Both the position numbers and the translations under genes were made by a program. Below the pieces are notes generated by a model, which was not told the DNA's origin, did not search any database, and saw only the letters and a program-made list of their open reading frames with translations. This document shows positions 1-9,985 of a stretch of 64,000 bases of DNA, piece by piece. The DNA comes from Clostridiales bacterium (GTDB taxonomy: Bacteria > Bacillota > Clostridia > Lachnospirales > WQUN01), in the NCBI GenBank assembly GCA_031269465.1, contig JAISZB010000335.1, positions 47,656 through 111,655 on the forward strand, read 5' to 3'. Position 1 is the stretch's first letter. Every line of letters starts with the position of its first letter.

Positions 1-1358
1 CATTCTTCCGCTGCATCATACCCGGCAGAGCCCTGGAGATTCTCGGGCGCATTATCCCTCGCGGCTTCCTCTGCATCTCTTGCTCTGCACAGGCGAACGT
101 ATAAAAAGCCAACCTCCTTTTTTCTCTGCTTTCTTGCAGCTGCCGAAGGCTCTGAAAAATTACGCAGCTCTTGCTTGACGCGCTTTATCATAAAGCTGAA
201 ATTTCCTCTGTCAAGTGTGGACAAATGCCGCTTCCAGTCGAGCGCTGGTTCATTCGCGCCATAGCGGCGGGTGCAGGTTTTCAACAGCTGGCGTTCATAA
301 AAAAAATCTATTTTGTCGAAGTGGATTTTAGCCTGCACGCGCTTTCCTTTAAACATCGGCGACAGTCAATATTTTTTCTTGTCCAGCGTGGCAAATCCGG
401 TCTTGCCTGCCGAAAGCGGTTCATAGCGAAACGCCTCGCACTCATGCTCCGGCAGAGTCAGCAGGTATTTTTTCTCCTGCTCCCATAGATTTTCAATCGC
501 ATCGCCACGGAGATAATGCTCCCGATCATGATCAGCATCTCATAGCGCAAACATTTCTTTGTTAAAAGCTGTAAAAACATCTATTGTTGGCACTGGTACA
601 AGCATATTTCGTCTAGAATGGCCAACTTTGCTTTCAATGCTTCCTTTTTCATTTCCGCTGTTGGGATTGCAAATTTCAGCGAGAAAGCGATGATGCGGCA
701 TGAATCGGCAGAATCCATCTGAGGCTGTGCGCTCGGCGCCCTAGCATCCGCACTATTGCGGCGCTCATATTGTCGCAGCTTACGCGAATGGGGACGCCGC
801 CCATATGATAGAGAATATGTTTCAATCCTTCAAGCAGGCACTCCTGGCTCTCTGAGGGAAAAACTGCATCCAACCGCTGTTCGAGTATGGAAGGGACGCA
901 ATGAGCGCATGTCCTTCATGCGAAACTCCTCCGGCATCATAATGCTTGAAATCCCCAAAGCTTACTTGTGCATTTGCCATTGGCCGCGCCAACGGCAAAA
1001 ATCCTTCATTCCGCCTGCCCGGCATGAGCTTCTTTTTTGCTGCATGCCGCTTAACAGTGGCGCAGCTGCCTGCAAATTCGCATTCGTTCTTTAGCCGACG
1101 GTAGATTTTTGCGGTTGCATGCCGTTGCTTGCGCGGCTCTTTTATATCCTGCTCCAGCCACTCGCCTATCTTTTCAATGTACGGTCCCATTACAGGGCGG
1201 CTCTCTGCTTTTATGCCTGGCAGTACCTCTGGCCGCCAATCCTCCGGATAGGCGTATTTCTTCACCGTTCGAAAGTCCATCCCTGTTATCTTTGCAATCT
1301 CTCGCAACGATTTGCCTTCGTTTTCGTAGAGATCTTTGACATACTGTTTCTGAGCCAT
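1..1358 (-). pseudogene. IS21-family transposase (istA) remnant, cut by window edge
   Basis: Read leftwards from an ATG at 1358, the first ~170 codons resemble IstA of IS21 elements: an N-terminal helix-turn-helix (SLREIAKITGMDFRTVKKY) followed by the start of the DDE integrase core (SFGDFKHYDAG). The frame breaks near 860 and continues in another frame (MGGVPIRVSCDNMSAAIV). It breaks again near 700, after which an IstA-like segment appears (NPNSGNEKGSIESKVGHSRR) and then a stop near 540. Homologous-looking sequence runs on to the left edge in yet another frame. At least two frameshifts and an internal stop make it non-functional. The partner istB would lie outside the window to the left. Confidence 0.8.
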
Positions 1359-1626
1359 GCGCATCACCTTCCTTTGCCTCCTTATTTGTGGTTTGAGACT
1401 CCACCTCAAGGATGGCATATTGTTTCGGTGTTGGCATTGGCTCTCTTTTATCCCGCCTTAAGCGCTGTATTTTTCGTGCGCCTTTGCTGTACTTTTAGTT
1501 TATCAAAAACAAACAAGCGTAGCGAAGAAGAATTGCTCTTTTCTATTTGTAAGGAGCGTGGAAATATAGCGGCAACCTGCGCAAAATGGTATATATCAGA
1601 TCCTGCCAGAGAAACTAATATGCCAA

Positions 1627-2760
1627 TTGAGCGGGGGCTGCACTAATTCTATTATAGTCGATATTTCTTGGATTGCCGAATGCCTGGAAGAGCCGAAATC
1701 AGCATCTGATTTTTCCGATTCCCAAATCCGCCGCATCGCCGCGATTGCGGCGTCTATGCTTGAAAAAGGCTCCACAGGCAAGATTTCCGGCGCCGCAGAG
1801 CGGGCCGATTGCCGCCGCACAGCCTTGGGCCGCTTCATTTCAATTGGAAAATGGGATGAAGGGGCAATCTGGGACTGCATAAAAAACGCAGCGCATGAAT
1901 GCATGCTCAAGCATTCCCTAGAAATTGAAAAGCCGACTCTCTTCAGCTTCGACGCTGCCGCGGATGCGGAGGCCAAGCCTTCGAGGCAGGCGAGGCGCCC
2001 CGTTCAAGGGGCGGCGCATGTTTTCTTCCGCCTCGAAGGGAAGGCCGCCCGGGGGCGCCAAGCTGCGGCGGGGGCGGCAGGCTGCGGAGGCGTCGCGCTT
2101 GACCGCGCAATCCAAAGGCGCGGCAAGGAGCTTGGCAAGGCGGCTCCAAAATAAAATGCGCCTCGGACACGGCCCTGCCGCTGCCGGAACCTGCGGGGAA
2201 AGCCTGTTTCATGGCCGACAGCCGCGGAACCGTAGATTCCCGCCTGAAAAACGGCTGGCGCCGCATAGGCGCGCTCAGGGCGGACAGGGCTGCATTTCAA
2301 GGCGGCTTGAAGATTTCGCGAAAAAATCAGAATGCCGCGCCTATAGATATGAAGGCAAGCTGAACGGAATCGAAAGCGCCGCGGCATCATTGCCGCATCC
2401 GAAGGATTCCTTCGGCAAGCCCGCCGCTTTGAGGGCCTTCATTTGTGCGGACGCCAGCCTGGGCATCGAGGCAATGCTTTATTATTATGGAGACAGGCGG
2501 CGCATCGAGACGCTTTTTTTGCAGGCGAAAGGCGGCCTTGGATTCGGAAAGAGTCAAATCCGCTCAATCAAAGGGATGGAGCGCCTCTGAGCCGGCGTCC
2601 CTTTGCCATTCAGTCTGCCGCGCGGCTGCGGACTCCCAAACGCCCTTTAGCGCGGGGCTTCGGAAGCTGAGGAATGAAAATGCGGAAAATCGCGCGGAAT
2701 CCATATATGAAAGGGGGCGCAGCGGAGAAAGCCTCGAAGCGGCTCTTTCGGATTTCTGCG
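1627..2760 (+). pseudogene. DDE transposase remnant (IS701/IS4-like)
   Basis: Pieces of one DDE transposase can be read in order through several frames. They are an N-terminal segment (GKISGAAERADCRRTALGRF), a region around the first Asp (KPSRQARRPVQGA), a CGGVALDRAIQRR block, a middle block (MADSRGTVDSRLKNGWRRIG), a C-terminal catalytic region (YYYGDRRRIETLFLQAKGG, RSIKGMERL) and a tail (SAGLRKLRNENAENRAE). The family pattern is recalled from IS701/IS4-type transposases. The breaks between frames and the internal stops show it is decayed. The region is much more GC-rich than its surroundings, so it may have come from a different source. No terminal inverted repeats were delimited. Confidence 0.7.
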
Positions 2761-2916
2761 GCGGGCCTAGTGCTTGCGAAAGTAACCGCTATAAACAAAA
2801 AATACGCGCTTATCAATCAAAAGACACGCGGTGCGGGCTGAAGAAATATACAGCGCGCTCAATGTCAAAGTGAAGTCGGTGTTAAGAAATCTAAGCAAGC
2901 TGAATGGGGAAAATTT

Positions 2917-3333
2917 ATGAAAACCTACCGTCAAGAACTGACTTTCCACACCAAGACCCACCGCGCGTATGTCAATATCACACCGCAAGTCGAAACCGCG
3001 CTCGCCGAGAGCGGAATACGCGAGGGCTTGTGCCTTGTGAACGCTAAGAATATTACCGCGAGCGTGTTTATTAACGATAACGAAAGCGGACTGCATCGCG
3101 ATTTTGAACGGTGGCTCGAAAAGCTCGCGCCGGAAAAGCCTTATGACCAGTACGACCATAACGGTTACGAGGACAACGCCGACGCGCACTTGAAGCGCAC
3201 GGTTATGGGGCGCGAGGTGGTAGTTGCCGTCACGGACGGTAAGCTTGACTTCGGGACTTGGGAGCAGATTTTCTATGGCGAGTTCGACGGTATGCGCGAC
3301 AAGCGCGTACTGGTGAAGATTATAGGGGAATGA
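2917..3333 (+). CDS. YjbQ/UPF0047 family protein
   Basis: This 138-residue protein fits the YjbQ (UPF0047, secondary thiamine-phosphate synthase-like) family in length and motifs. The family hallmark [18 protein letters not shown] lies around residues 88-105, and a '[17 protein letters not shown]' block is near residues 42-59. Family members show weak thiamine-phosphate synthase activity in vitro and their physiological role is unsettled, so the call stays at family level. The ATG at 2917 follows a GGGGAA Shine-Dalgarno-like stretch. The gene is intact although it lies between transposase remnants, and its codon use looks like an ordinary chromosomal gene. A short ORF tail just downstream (about 3390-3481, ending in ...IEAHNNEITSGIAE) is not recognised. 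Confidence 0.8.
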   Translation: MKTYRQELTFHTKTHRAYVNITPQVETALAESGIREGLCLVNAKNITASVFINDNESGLHRDFERWLEKLAPEKPYDQYDHNGYEDNADAHLKRTVMGREVVVAVTDGKLDFGTWEQIFYGEFDGMRDKRVLVKIIGE

Positions 3334-3461
3334 AGCGCAGCCACATAATGCTGACCGAAACGCCGACCATCGGGAAAAAGCGTTCATAAATACTTATGCC
3401 GCGCAGCGTAACAAGTTAGGAAAACTCGCTCATATGACGATTGAAGCGCATAATAACGAGA

Positions 3462-3746
3462 TTACAAGCGGTATCGCAGAATGACAATGACGGCCGCAAT
3501 AGCGAACAACGCACCATTTAACACGGATTTCCGCATACCATTATTCCAGTTTTTGAAGGTTTCCGCTTCCTTTAGGTTACGCTCCGTAGCATCAATGGGA
3601 AGCGTGTCGTCCATCGCTTTTAATTCGGCCTTGCAACCATCACACCCCATAAGGTGTTTTTCAACCAGCGTTTTGCTCTCGTTACTGCAAACCGCGTCAT
3701 GATACAGCGAAAGCAAATCCCTTATAACCGCAAATGATGTTTTCAA
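3462..3746 (-). CDS. Small anti-sigma-type zinc-finger membrane protein (zf-HC2-like)
   Basis: The protein has 94 residues. Its N-terminal half (SLYHDAVCSNESKTLVEKHL followed by MGCDGCKAEL) matches the zf-HC2 type putative zinc finger of anti-sigma factors, with the C...H...CxxC arrangement. The C-terminal half ends in one hydrophobic segment (SVLNGALFAIAAVIVILRY), so it is probably a single-pass membrane protein with the zinc finger in the cytoplasm. The start is the TTG at 3746, because AGGAGGG lies 6 bases upstream; the longer frame to 3944 has no ribosome site and looks random. No sigma factor gene is adjacent, so the partner is unknown. It may be an orphan left after a deletion. Confidence 0.6.
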   Translation of the reverse strand: MKTSFAVIRDLLSLYHDAVCSNESKTLVEKHLMGCDGCKAELKAMDDTLPIDATERNLKEAETFKNWNNGMRKSVLNGALFAIAAVIVILRYRL

Positions 3747-3813
3747 TTCAAACCCTCCTGTAATTGTTTTTTGGCTCTGTAAAAAGTGCGCGATCACTAA
3801 GGGCGAACTTGCC

Positions 3814-4035
3814 ATGCAGACTGGAACAGGCGTTTCTTCCGTGGAGGATATTGCGAGCCAGTACTCCGAATGCATGAAAAGCGATATTGTTTCGGGAAAA
3901 TACGCGCGCCTCTCTATGGACTGGCTGTACATATCAAAAAACATTGGATATTATTGGGTTCTCAGCGACATAAGCCATCCCGATGGCGCGAGAAATTTAA
4001 TGATGGAAATAGGCGGAAAAAAAGAACTCATTTAG
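3814..4035 (+). other. Unrecognised 73-codon ORF fragment
   Basis: An open frame encodes 73 residues with normal composition (for example ARLSMDWLYISKNIGYYWVL). No family is recognised and there is no clear ribosome site. It sits between an anti-sigma-like gene and a transposase remnant and may be a fragment of a lost gene. Confidence 0.2.
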
Positions 4036-4060
4036 AGCTATTAATTACCAATGAAAAGTA

Positions 4061-4447
4061 GTATATGAAGGAAGCTTGAACGGCATAAAAAATGCAGCGG
4101 CAACCGCAACTTGGACTGAAGGCGAGTTTCAAGAGCAGGCGCCCAAGGCGTCCGTCTGCGCCGACAAATCAATCGAATCAAAAAGAATTTTAGAGATCTG
4201 CGGATGGAGATGGCGGATTGGAACTTTTTTTCAAAGCATGAAAGCGGTTGAATTCGACTCATATCAAGTGCGGGACATGCAGACGATTGCGAACTATTGG
4301 AGCCTGTTCGGCATTTTCCACGTTGCTTGCCGCATCGGACTCGGAGCGGAGACGAAATTCAGCGAAGGAATCGAAATGATGCGCACGCAAAGCCTAAGGG
4401 AGTATGCAGAAAACACCGTCAACGACACAAGAAGGGGAAAAACATAG
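4061..4447 (+). pseudogene. C-terminal fragment of a DDE transposase (IS4/IS701-like)
   Basis: The frame reads YEGSLNGIKNAA, then GWRWRIGTFFQSMKAVEFD, YQVRDMQTIANYWSLFGIF and an Arg-rich tail. This is the C-terminal third of an IS4-superfamily transposase, including the Tyr-Arg...Glu-like catalytic region (here GWRWRIGTFF, where family members usually have E in place of the G). The N-terminal two thirds are missing. It belongs to the same superfamily as the remnant at 1627-2760 but is a different sequence, so two separate insertions decayed here. Confidence 0.6.
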
Positions 4448-5263
4448 AGGATGAAGAGATTTAAAGCTGTACGCAACCTGAACGCCCGCCGCATAGGCCA
4501 TTTGCGGAAGGCGGCGGGCTTGGCGGAAATGCACATTTGGAATAGGTTTTAAAACACAGCATTATTACATTTTGTCAAATAACCAATACGCTACAAAACG
4601 CTTTGCTCATCGGCCTCCAGTAAAGAATCCTAGAGAGTGATCTGAGCTTCCTGCTCATCTGAGATCCTCGGCTTCTTTTCCGATCTGGAGCTGTCGGACA
4701 GACACGGGGGCGATTAGCATGCGTTAATGAAACTGACTGACTCTGTATTGCAGACCCGCTTGAGGATGGTGTATACTGTGAGTGGCCTGTGGAAATCCGA
4801 ACCGCTTAGCTTCCTTTGCTTTGCCAATAACCCACCGCCTAATATCTCAAAGTTAAAGCCTTTTGTTATTTGAGGCGGCGGCTTGCAGCTGCAAGTCCTG
4901 ATCGGCCAGCCTAAGCTTCCGCTGGGAAGCTGCGCCGCCCAAGAATATACAGGCGCTCCGGGGCGCCTGCCCCGGCTCCGAGCCCTGCGGCTCGCGGCTG
5001 GACAGCCCTGGCGGGCGGGGACGGCGCCGCAAGCATGCAAAGCCTTGGAATGGCGTTGGCGAAGGGCGGCCAGCCGCGGCAACGCGGAATCAGCGGGGCG
5101 CATGAGACTTCCGCCTAATGGAATTTGAGGCGGGAGTCTCCTGCGCCAAATCTGATGAATAATCGTATCATGACTTTTATTAGTTTCACTGTGAATGCAT
5201 CAACGCATTTGCATTTGAATAGATTACCCAGCGATAGCTTGAAGATCCAGAAAGTGCAGGTAT
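4448..5263. other. Gene-less stretch with two related hairpins around a GC-rich segment
   Basis: No supported gene. Two inverted repeats share the arms CCGCCTAAT... and ...TTTGAGGCGG. One is near 4839-4883, and the other is near 5102-5140 with a stem GAGACTTCCGCCT / AGGCGGGAGTCTC. The 220 bases between them are very GC-rich and self-complementary (for example GGCGCTCCGGGGCGCC). It could be a structured RNA, a remnant insertion or a terminator cluster; none can be decided by eye. Confidence 0.35.
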
Positions 5264-5671
5264 ATGATGAAAAGCAAGCTCATTAAGATCAATATAAAAT
5301 ATCTATGCGCTTTTATCATCTCACTTGCCATTGAAGCAATAATTGCCGCTTTCGTACATGATCAATTCATTCGTCCATATGTAGGCGACATGATCGTTGT
5401 GATCCTTATGTACTTTAGCATCAAAATCTTTTTATGGAAAGAAATAAAGCTCCTGCCCTTGTATATTTTCTTTTTCTCCGTTTTTATAGAAGCTCTGCAA
5501 CTTTTTCGTTTGCCTGAACACCTGGGGTTTAGCGGCAACAGAATTGCAATGATAATTTTAGGCTCGGTATTCGACATAAAGGATATAGCATGCTATTTTG
5601 CAGGGTGCCTGGGGATTTTTATTTTTGAGATTTTGAGGGATCGCGCGATGGATTCGACTCCTCAGAGCTAA
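5264..5671 (+). CDS. DUF2809-family membrane protein
   Basis: The protein has 135 residues with about four membrane segments: residues ~12-31, ~42-55, ~60-80 and ~105-125. The motif RPYVGDMIVVILMY near residue 37, the ...EALQL... region and the ending GSVFDIKDIACYFAGC match the DUF2809 family of small integral membrane proteins of unknown function. ATGs at 5264 and 5267 are both possible starts; the ribosome site (GCAGGT) is weak. It stands alone, between gene-less sequence on the left and debris on the right. Function is unknown and nothing nearby suggests one. Confidence 0.75.
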   Translation: MMKSKLIKINIKYLCAFIISLAIEAIIAAFVHDQFIRPYVGDMIVVILMYFSIKIFLWKEIKLLPLYIFFFSVFIEALQLFRLPEHLGFSGNRIAMIILGSVFDIKDIACYFAGCLGIFIFEILRDRAMDSTPQS

Positions 5672-5989
5672 ACCACTCTGTCTGCGGAGATTGAGAAATT
5701 TTTCTTGCTTCCCAGGCTGTGAACCTCGGCCTCGCCAGACGGTTGACTATGTCGGAGGCGTTCGCTTGCTTGCGCTCTTTAGCCAAGCTACGCGAACAAT
5801 CTTGACGGCTTCGTTGAATCAGACATCAGATCGGGCTGGCAGAAATCGGCGTGCATGCATGTCATCCTGTGAATTAAAAAGCTGCGAATTCGGGGCTGGA
5901 TTATACCGCGCTTCAGTAAATAATCCGGCCCTAATCCCCACCTTGCCTCAAAATCGCCTCATTTAACCGCATCTTTATCTACTTCGCCC
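5672..5989. other. Gene-less stretch
   Basis: About 320 bases between the DUF2809 gene and the small inverted-repeat element at 5990. Open frames here have no recognisable motifs or ribosome sites, and no strong hairpin was noticed. Confidence 0.3.
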
Positions 5990-6076
5990 CCTAGTGCAGA
6001 CAGTCTTAAATGCGATGCAGTCCTATTTGGCTGTAAATAAGCATTATATGGCGCAGTTAAGAGCGACAGCACTAGG
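5990..6076. repeat. CCTAGTG-type inverted-repeat element, copy 1
   Basis: An 87-bp element with imperfect terminal inverted repeats: CCTAGTGCAGACAGTCTTAA at the left and, as its mirror, TTAAGAGCGACAGCACTAGG at the right. A second copy is at 44861-44964. The right end overlaps the last codons of the leftward cupin-like gene, so that gene's TAG stop lies inside the CCTAGTG terminus. The shape is that of a MITE-like or REP-like non-coding element. Confidence 0.65.
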
Positions 6077-6563
6077 AGCAGCCTTCTATCTCCTCCGCAA
6101 GTACGATTCGCTTCGGCTCCATGCGCGCAGACGCAATCACGCAGATTACTTCAAGCTCATTTTCAGCGACAGGAGCAAAGCTGGCTTTATAAGCGGGAAC
6201 AACAAATTTAGAGCCCCTCTTTGCTCGAATCAGCTGAACTGACTCCATATCGACAACTCCATCTTTGACATCAGCGAATGGGAAGATTCCGCAACCCATC
6301 ACTACAAATACCAGCCTCTTGTCGGGGTAGAACTCCAAATCCGTAAAAACCGGAGCGTGCTTCCATCCCTTGAGCACGCCGCCGCTTACCGCGCATGTCT
6401 GAAATTGCGCTTCTATAGCTACCGGCACCCATTCGTACCATTTTTCCCTTACAGGAACGCCTGAGCCGGGGATATGCATGTCAAGCCCGTCTACAACGCC
6501 CGGAACCAAATCCTGCACTTTCACCTTCACGCTATGCCTCCTCCCTTTGTTTTCAGCAATCAC
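6072..6563 (-). CDS. Cupin-like protein, possibly ureidoglycolate-lyase-like
   Basis: A 163-residue protein with alternating short hydrophobic strands. Segments such as FYPDKRLVFVVMGCGIFPF (residues ~77-95) and KFVVPAYKASFAPVAENELE (~119-138) suggest a beta-barrel cupin fold, loosely like AllA-type ureidoglycolate lyases or related sugar-acid cupins. No metal-binding His set is obvious, so enzymatic activity is uncertain. Its ATG overlaps the TGA of the upstream hydroxyacid dehydrogenase (ATGA), so the two are translationally coupled and probably act in one pathway. Its stop codon lies inside a small inverted-repeat element, so an insertion may have set the present C-terminus. Confidence 0.5.
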   Translation of the reverse strand: MIAENKGRRHSVKVKVQDLVPGVVDGLDMHIPGSGVPVREKWYEWVPVAIEAQFQTCAVSGGVLKGWKHAPVFTDLEFYPDKRLVFVVMGCGIFPFADVKDGVVDMESVQLIRAKRGSKFVVPAYKASFAPVAENELEVICVIASARMEPKRIVLAEEIEGCS

Positions 6564-7576
6564 GCCTTCGTGTAGACATCACGATCAGTCAGCCGGTTTT
6601 TCATAGGCTCGCCTCTGCGGTAATGCTCTATGTTCTCCAGCAGTATTTGCAGCGCGCTGAACTGGATGTCAGCCACACGCGGCGTAGCGTGCGGCGTAAT
6701 CATCATGTTTGGCAGCCTCCACAACGGACTCTCCTTTGGAAGGGGCTCAGTCTCAAATACATCGCTTGCGGCTCTGGCGATGACATTATTCTCTAAAGCG
6801 GCAAGCAGGGCTTCCTCGTCGACCACCGCGCCGCGCGAAATGTTTATAAGGCAGGCTGTCGGCTTCATCACGCTAAATTCTTCAGTTCCTATCATATGAT
6901 AGGTTTCATCAGTCAATCCGCATGATAAAACAATAAAGTCGCTTTCCTTAAGCAGGCGCTCGAAACCGTCTCCGCGCTGCTTGCAGTAGAATTCATCAAT
7001 GCCCTCAGGAATCGGATTCAAATCGCTTCTGTTGTATCCCAAGGCGCGCATTTGAAAGGCTTTTGCGCGTGTTGCTACAGCGCGTCCTGTATTTCCGAGG
7101 CCTATAATTCCCATTGTCTTTGAAGAAAGGCCTTTAGAAGCAGCGAACTGCTTGGCGAATCGGCTCCAGTCTCCTTCTTTCTGCGCCTCATGCAACCTAG
7201 GGGCGTCATATACATGGCTCAGCGCGAAAAAGAACACGTGCTCCGAAAGAGATGGAGCGGATCGCCCGGCTGCTCCAGTTAGTATTATGCCTCTGATGAA
7301 TACCTCCGGCCTTGCGGATTTTGCAAGCCCGGCATGATTGCAGTGAATCCATTTGAGTCCTGGCGCCTGAAGAATCAGGTCATTTAAATCAGAATCCAGC
7401 ACCGCAACATCCACTTTGTCCAACACCGCCTGGATTCCTTTAGAGTCTCTAGGCGAAAAATGAAAAACCGGCGCGGGCGCGAAAGCGTCAATCATTGTTT
7501 TCAAGTGCTTTGGCTCATACTGAACCGTTGCCAATACAGCTTTTATATCCTTTAGGTTCCCAGGCATCCAAAACAT
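6560..7576 (-). CDS. D-isomer-specific 2-hydroxyacid dehydrogenase
   Basis: About 338 residues, usual for the NAD(P)-dependent D-2-hydroxyacid dehydrogenase family. The Rossmann motif GLGNTGRAVATRAKAF lies near residues 160-175, the catalytic Arg region is NISRGAVVDEEALLAAL and the catalytic His is in ITPHATP near the C-terminus. It would reduce a 2-oxo acid to a D-2-hydroxy acid; the substrate cannot be read from the sequence. Starts at TTG 7582, ATG 7576 or ATG 7567 are possible, and 7576 is chosen because it follows GGAAG and gives a typical N-terminus. It begins directly after the AraC-type regulator and overlaps the cupin-like gene by 4 bases, so it closes a leftward cluster devoted to sugar or sugar-acid use. 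Confidence 0.85.
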   Translation of the reverse strand: MFWMPGNLKDIKAVLATVQYEPKHLKTMIDAFAPAPVFHFSPRDSKGIQAVLDKVDVAVLDSDLNDLILQAPGLKWIHCNHAGLAKSARPEVFIRGIILTGAAGRSAPSLSEHVFFFALSHVYDAPRLHEAQKEGDWSRFAKQFAASKGLSSKTMGIIGLGNTGRAVATRAKAFQMRALGYNRSDLNPIPEGIDEFYCKQRGDGFERLLKESDFIVLSCGLTDETYHMIGTEEFSVMKPTACLINISRGAVVDEEALLAALENNVIARAASDVFETEPLPKESPLWRLPNMMITPHATPRVADIQFSALQILLENIEHYRRGEPMKNRLTDRDVYTKA

Positions 7577-7582
7577 CCCCAA

Positions 7583-9985
7583 TCATTTTTCTTCCTTTGA
7601 CGCAACTAAACTTCTAAACATTCCAGGAGTAACTCCTTCATAGCGCTTGAAAACCCTATCCATATTCCTAACCGTCCCGAATCCGACCATTTCGGAAATC
7701 TCTGAAATGGGTCGCATCGGTTCCGCAAGAAGCTCCTTTACCTTTTCAACCCTCCTCCAATTGATGTAATCGACCATATTCTTGCCAAGCGCTTGCCTGA
7801 ATAATTTGGAAAGATATTGGGGCGTTATGCTGAAATGCTCGGCAATGGCGGTTTGACACAATTCAGAGTTGCAGAAATTCTCCTCTATATAGTTTATTAT
7901 CTGATTCTTGTGGCTCTGCAGGCAATTCTCTTGACTTTTTCTGAAATGCCTGCAAGTCGCGCTGAAAAGAAACATAATGGCGTCGAAGATTTCTTCAACG
8001 CTCTCGCTCTCCAGCAGAATATCAAGCGGATCTTTATCCATTTCAGGCATGTCTGAATAACGTATTCCGGATTCATCCAATATCTTTAAAGCTATGCATA
8101 TCTGATTGAAGAAAAGGCACTTGGCGTACTTGATATCATTGCGCCAGCTTTTATGCTCTTCCAATATAGACGTCAATAATTGCCTGCACTTTTCGATATC
8201 ACCTGATTTTACATAATTTAAAAGCTTCATCTCCACGCCTGCCGGCACCAGTATATTTCTAGCCGATGCATCCTCTTTGGATTTTATGCCGGCTATTTCA
8301 TCAAAGGCTATAACTTGGCCCCTGCCTCGGACTATGCGGTAATCCAGGGCTATGAACGCCTCTTTGCAAGAAGCCTCAATCCCAGCCAAACCGTCATGAA
8401 TTCCCCCGATCCCGACTGTCATGGATATTTTCCTGAAATTGCTGATTGCCTGCTGAACCTTGGAAGCTACGTCCTGCAAGTCAGAAATCATGCTTCTGCC
8501 TTCGGGATACGGATCTTTCGTCCTGTTAATAAGCACTCCGATTACCCCTTCGTCCATCTCGGCCGCATTGGCCGTTGCAAGCGGACAAAGGCGCTCTTCC
8601 AGAAAGGAGATGATAAAGAACCTCAAGCTGCCGTCATTCCTGGAAAAATCTCCGCTCTTTTGATCTTCGCTGAAAAGGAGCGAAATAAAAATCTCAGATG
8701 TAAAGCTTATTTGATGGAAGAGGCATAAGCTCTCAAATGAGTCTTGGCTCTTGACTCTGCCTCTTAGCAAGTCGCTTATGAAGCTGTTCTTCAGCGAATT
8801 CATGTTCCTAGCGAAACTTTCCATCAACTCGCTGTTCTTTTTGCTCATATCCTCGAATGTAGAGGCAAGCATGTCATTTTCTTCATAAACATCCGCAATC
8901 GAATGCTTTATAAAATCTAGTTCATTGCCGTATGGCAGTTCCGGCTTTGGACGAGAGTCTCTCTTCTGATTTCTCAGAAGCTCTAGAATCTGCTGAATCG
9001 GGCTGTAGCTTCGCCTGGCGAAAAAGACAGCCATGAGAACGCCAATCATTAGTGATGCAACCAGCACCCCAATGGCTGTAAATTGAATCGCGTACGCGTC
9101 TTTTACGAAAGTCGATTCGGGTATGGCGGAAATATACCTCCAGCTATTATGCGCTGAATCGGCGCTGGATACGAGAAACCTTCCCGAGCTTCCGGATAGG
9201 CTTATTACGCTTGATGATGATTGCTCGACCTGCGACAAGACGCTTTCCATTAGCATGAAGTTTCCAAAGCTGAACACCAAGCCTTCCTTCTCATCAACGA
9301 TGAAAATGGCGCCGTCCTCCGGAACGCCTTCCACCATCCCCCTCAGCTTCTCCTCGGAAATCAGCATGAAAATGACGGCCGAGGGTGAATAGCTTTCTGT
9401 AATGGGTATCCTTTGCATCAGCGTCATGAGGCGCTCGCTTCTTCCAGTTATGCGGACATCCTGTAACGGCAAGTAGCTTCCGGATTGGTTGATGAGCGCT
9501 TCGCCTCTCCATGTTTCATAATCCATGCCAGCGTATGAAAAGATATAATTGTAAAACTGGCTTGGCTGAGTCATGCTGTTCGTATTAATAACGACATCGC
9601 TGTTGACGAAGTAGACGAACATGTCTTCAATAAAGTTATTTCCGTTTCTGTGAGACCTAAGGGCCTTTATGACGTTGAAAGCCATAAATCGCTGGCTTTC
9701 AGTCATATTCGCCCTCACAGCGAGAAAATTTTGTATATCCTGATTCATCGCCGCGCTCTTTGCCATTGTATAAAGCTCGGAAAAGCGCGCGTCGATATTG
9801 GAGGCAATCTGCTTGATTCTGATAGACTCTGCATGATGCTCCTGCTCGCGTATTATCAGTGAAGCGTTGATGTAAACAATGCTTCCTGTAATCAGAGTGG
9901 CCGCCAAAATGAACATGTAGGACAAGAGAAGACCTATAAATGTCTTATTTGAATGCTCCGCTTTCCTTTCAGGCAAAATCCTCAT
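7583..9985 (-). CDS. Membrane-bound AraC-family transcriptional regulator
   Basis: The protein has 800 residues with the architecture common for regulators of LplABC-type sugar transporters in Bacillota. A transmembrane segment lies at about residues 20-42, a long extracytoplasmic sensor follows, and a second membrane segment (IGVLVASLMIGVLMAVFF) is near residues 300-318. A HAMP-like linker and coiled region come next, then a cytoplasmic middle domain, and a C-terminal AraC double helix-turn-helix (IAEHFSITPQYLSKLFRQA, then ISEMVGFGTVRNMDRVFKRY). The ATG at 9985 is preferred because AGGTGG lies 4 bases upstream; the frame extends 12 codons further without a site. It probably senses a sugar outside the cell and activates the neighbouring transporter and hydrolase genes. 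The C-terminal DNA-binding region looks intact. Confidence 0.88.
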   Translation of the reverse strand: MRILPERKAEHSNKTFIGLLLSYMFILAATLITGSIVYINASLIIREQEHHAESIRIKQIASNIDARFSELYTMAKSAAMNQDIQNFLAVRANMTESQRFMAFNVIKALRSHRNGNNFIEDMFVYFVNSDVVINTNSMTQPSQFYNYIFSYAGMDYETWRGEALINQSGSYLPLQDVRITGRSERLMTLMQRIPITESYSPSAVIFMLISEEKLRGMVEGVPEDGAIFIVDEKEGLVFSFGNFMLMESVLSQVEQSSSSVISLSGSSGRFLVSSADSAHNSWRYISAIPESTFVKDAYAIQFTAIGVLVASLMIGVLMAVFFARRSYSPIQQILELLRNQKRDSRPKPELPYGNELDFIKHSIADVYEENDMLASTFEDMSKKNSELMESFARNMNSLKNSFISDLLRGRVKSQDSFESLCLFHQISFTSEIFISLLFSEDQKSGDFSRNDGSLRFFIISFLEERLCPLATANAAEMDEGVIGVLINRTKDPYPEGRSMISDLQDVASKVQQAISNFRKISMTVGIGGIHDGLAGIEASCKEAFIALDYRIVRGRGQVIAFDEIAGIKSKEDASARNILVPAGVEMKLLNYVKSGDIEKCRQLLTSILEEHKSWRNDIKYAKCLFFNQICIALKILDESGIRYSDMPEMDKDPLDILLESESVEEIFDAIMFLFSATCRHFRKSQENCLQSHKNQIINYIEENFCNSELCQTAIAEHFSITPQYLSKLFRQALGKNMVDYINWRRVEKVKELLAEPMRPISEISEMVGFGTVRNMDRVFKRYEGVTPGMFRSLVASKEEK

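Noticed and set aside
1109..1646. Plus-strand frames near the left end
   Set aside because: They are shadows of the IS21 transposase remnant on the minus strand.
3747..3944. 66-codon N-terminal extension of the anti-sigma-like protein
   Set aside because: It has no ribosome site, while AGGAGGG sits in front of the TTG at 3746, and the extension overlaps an opposite-strand frame.
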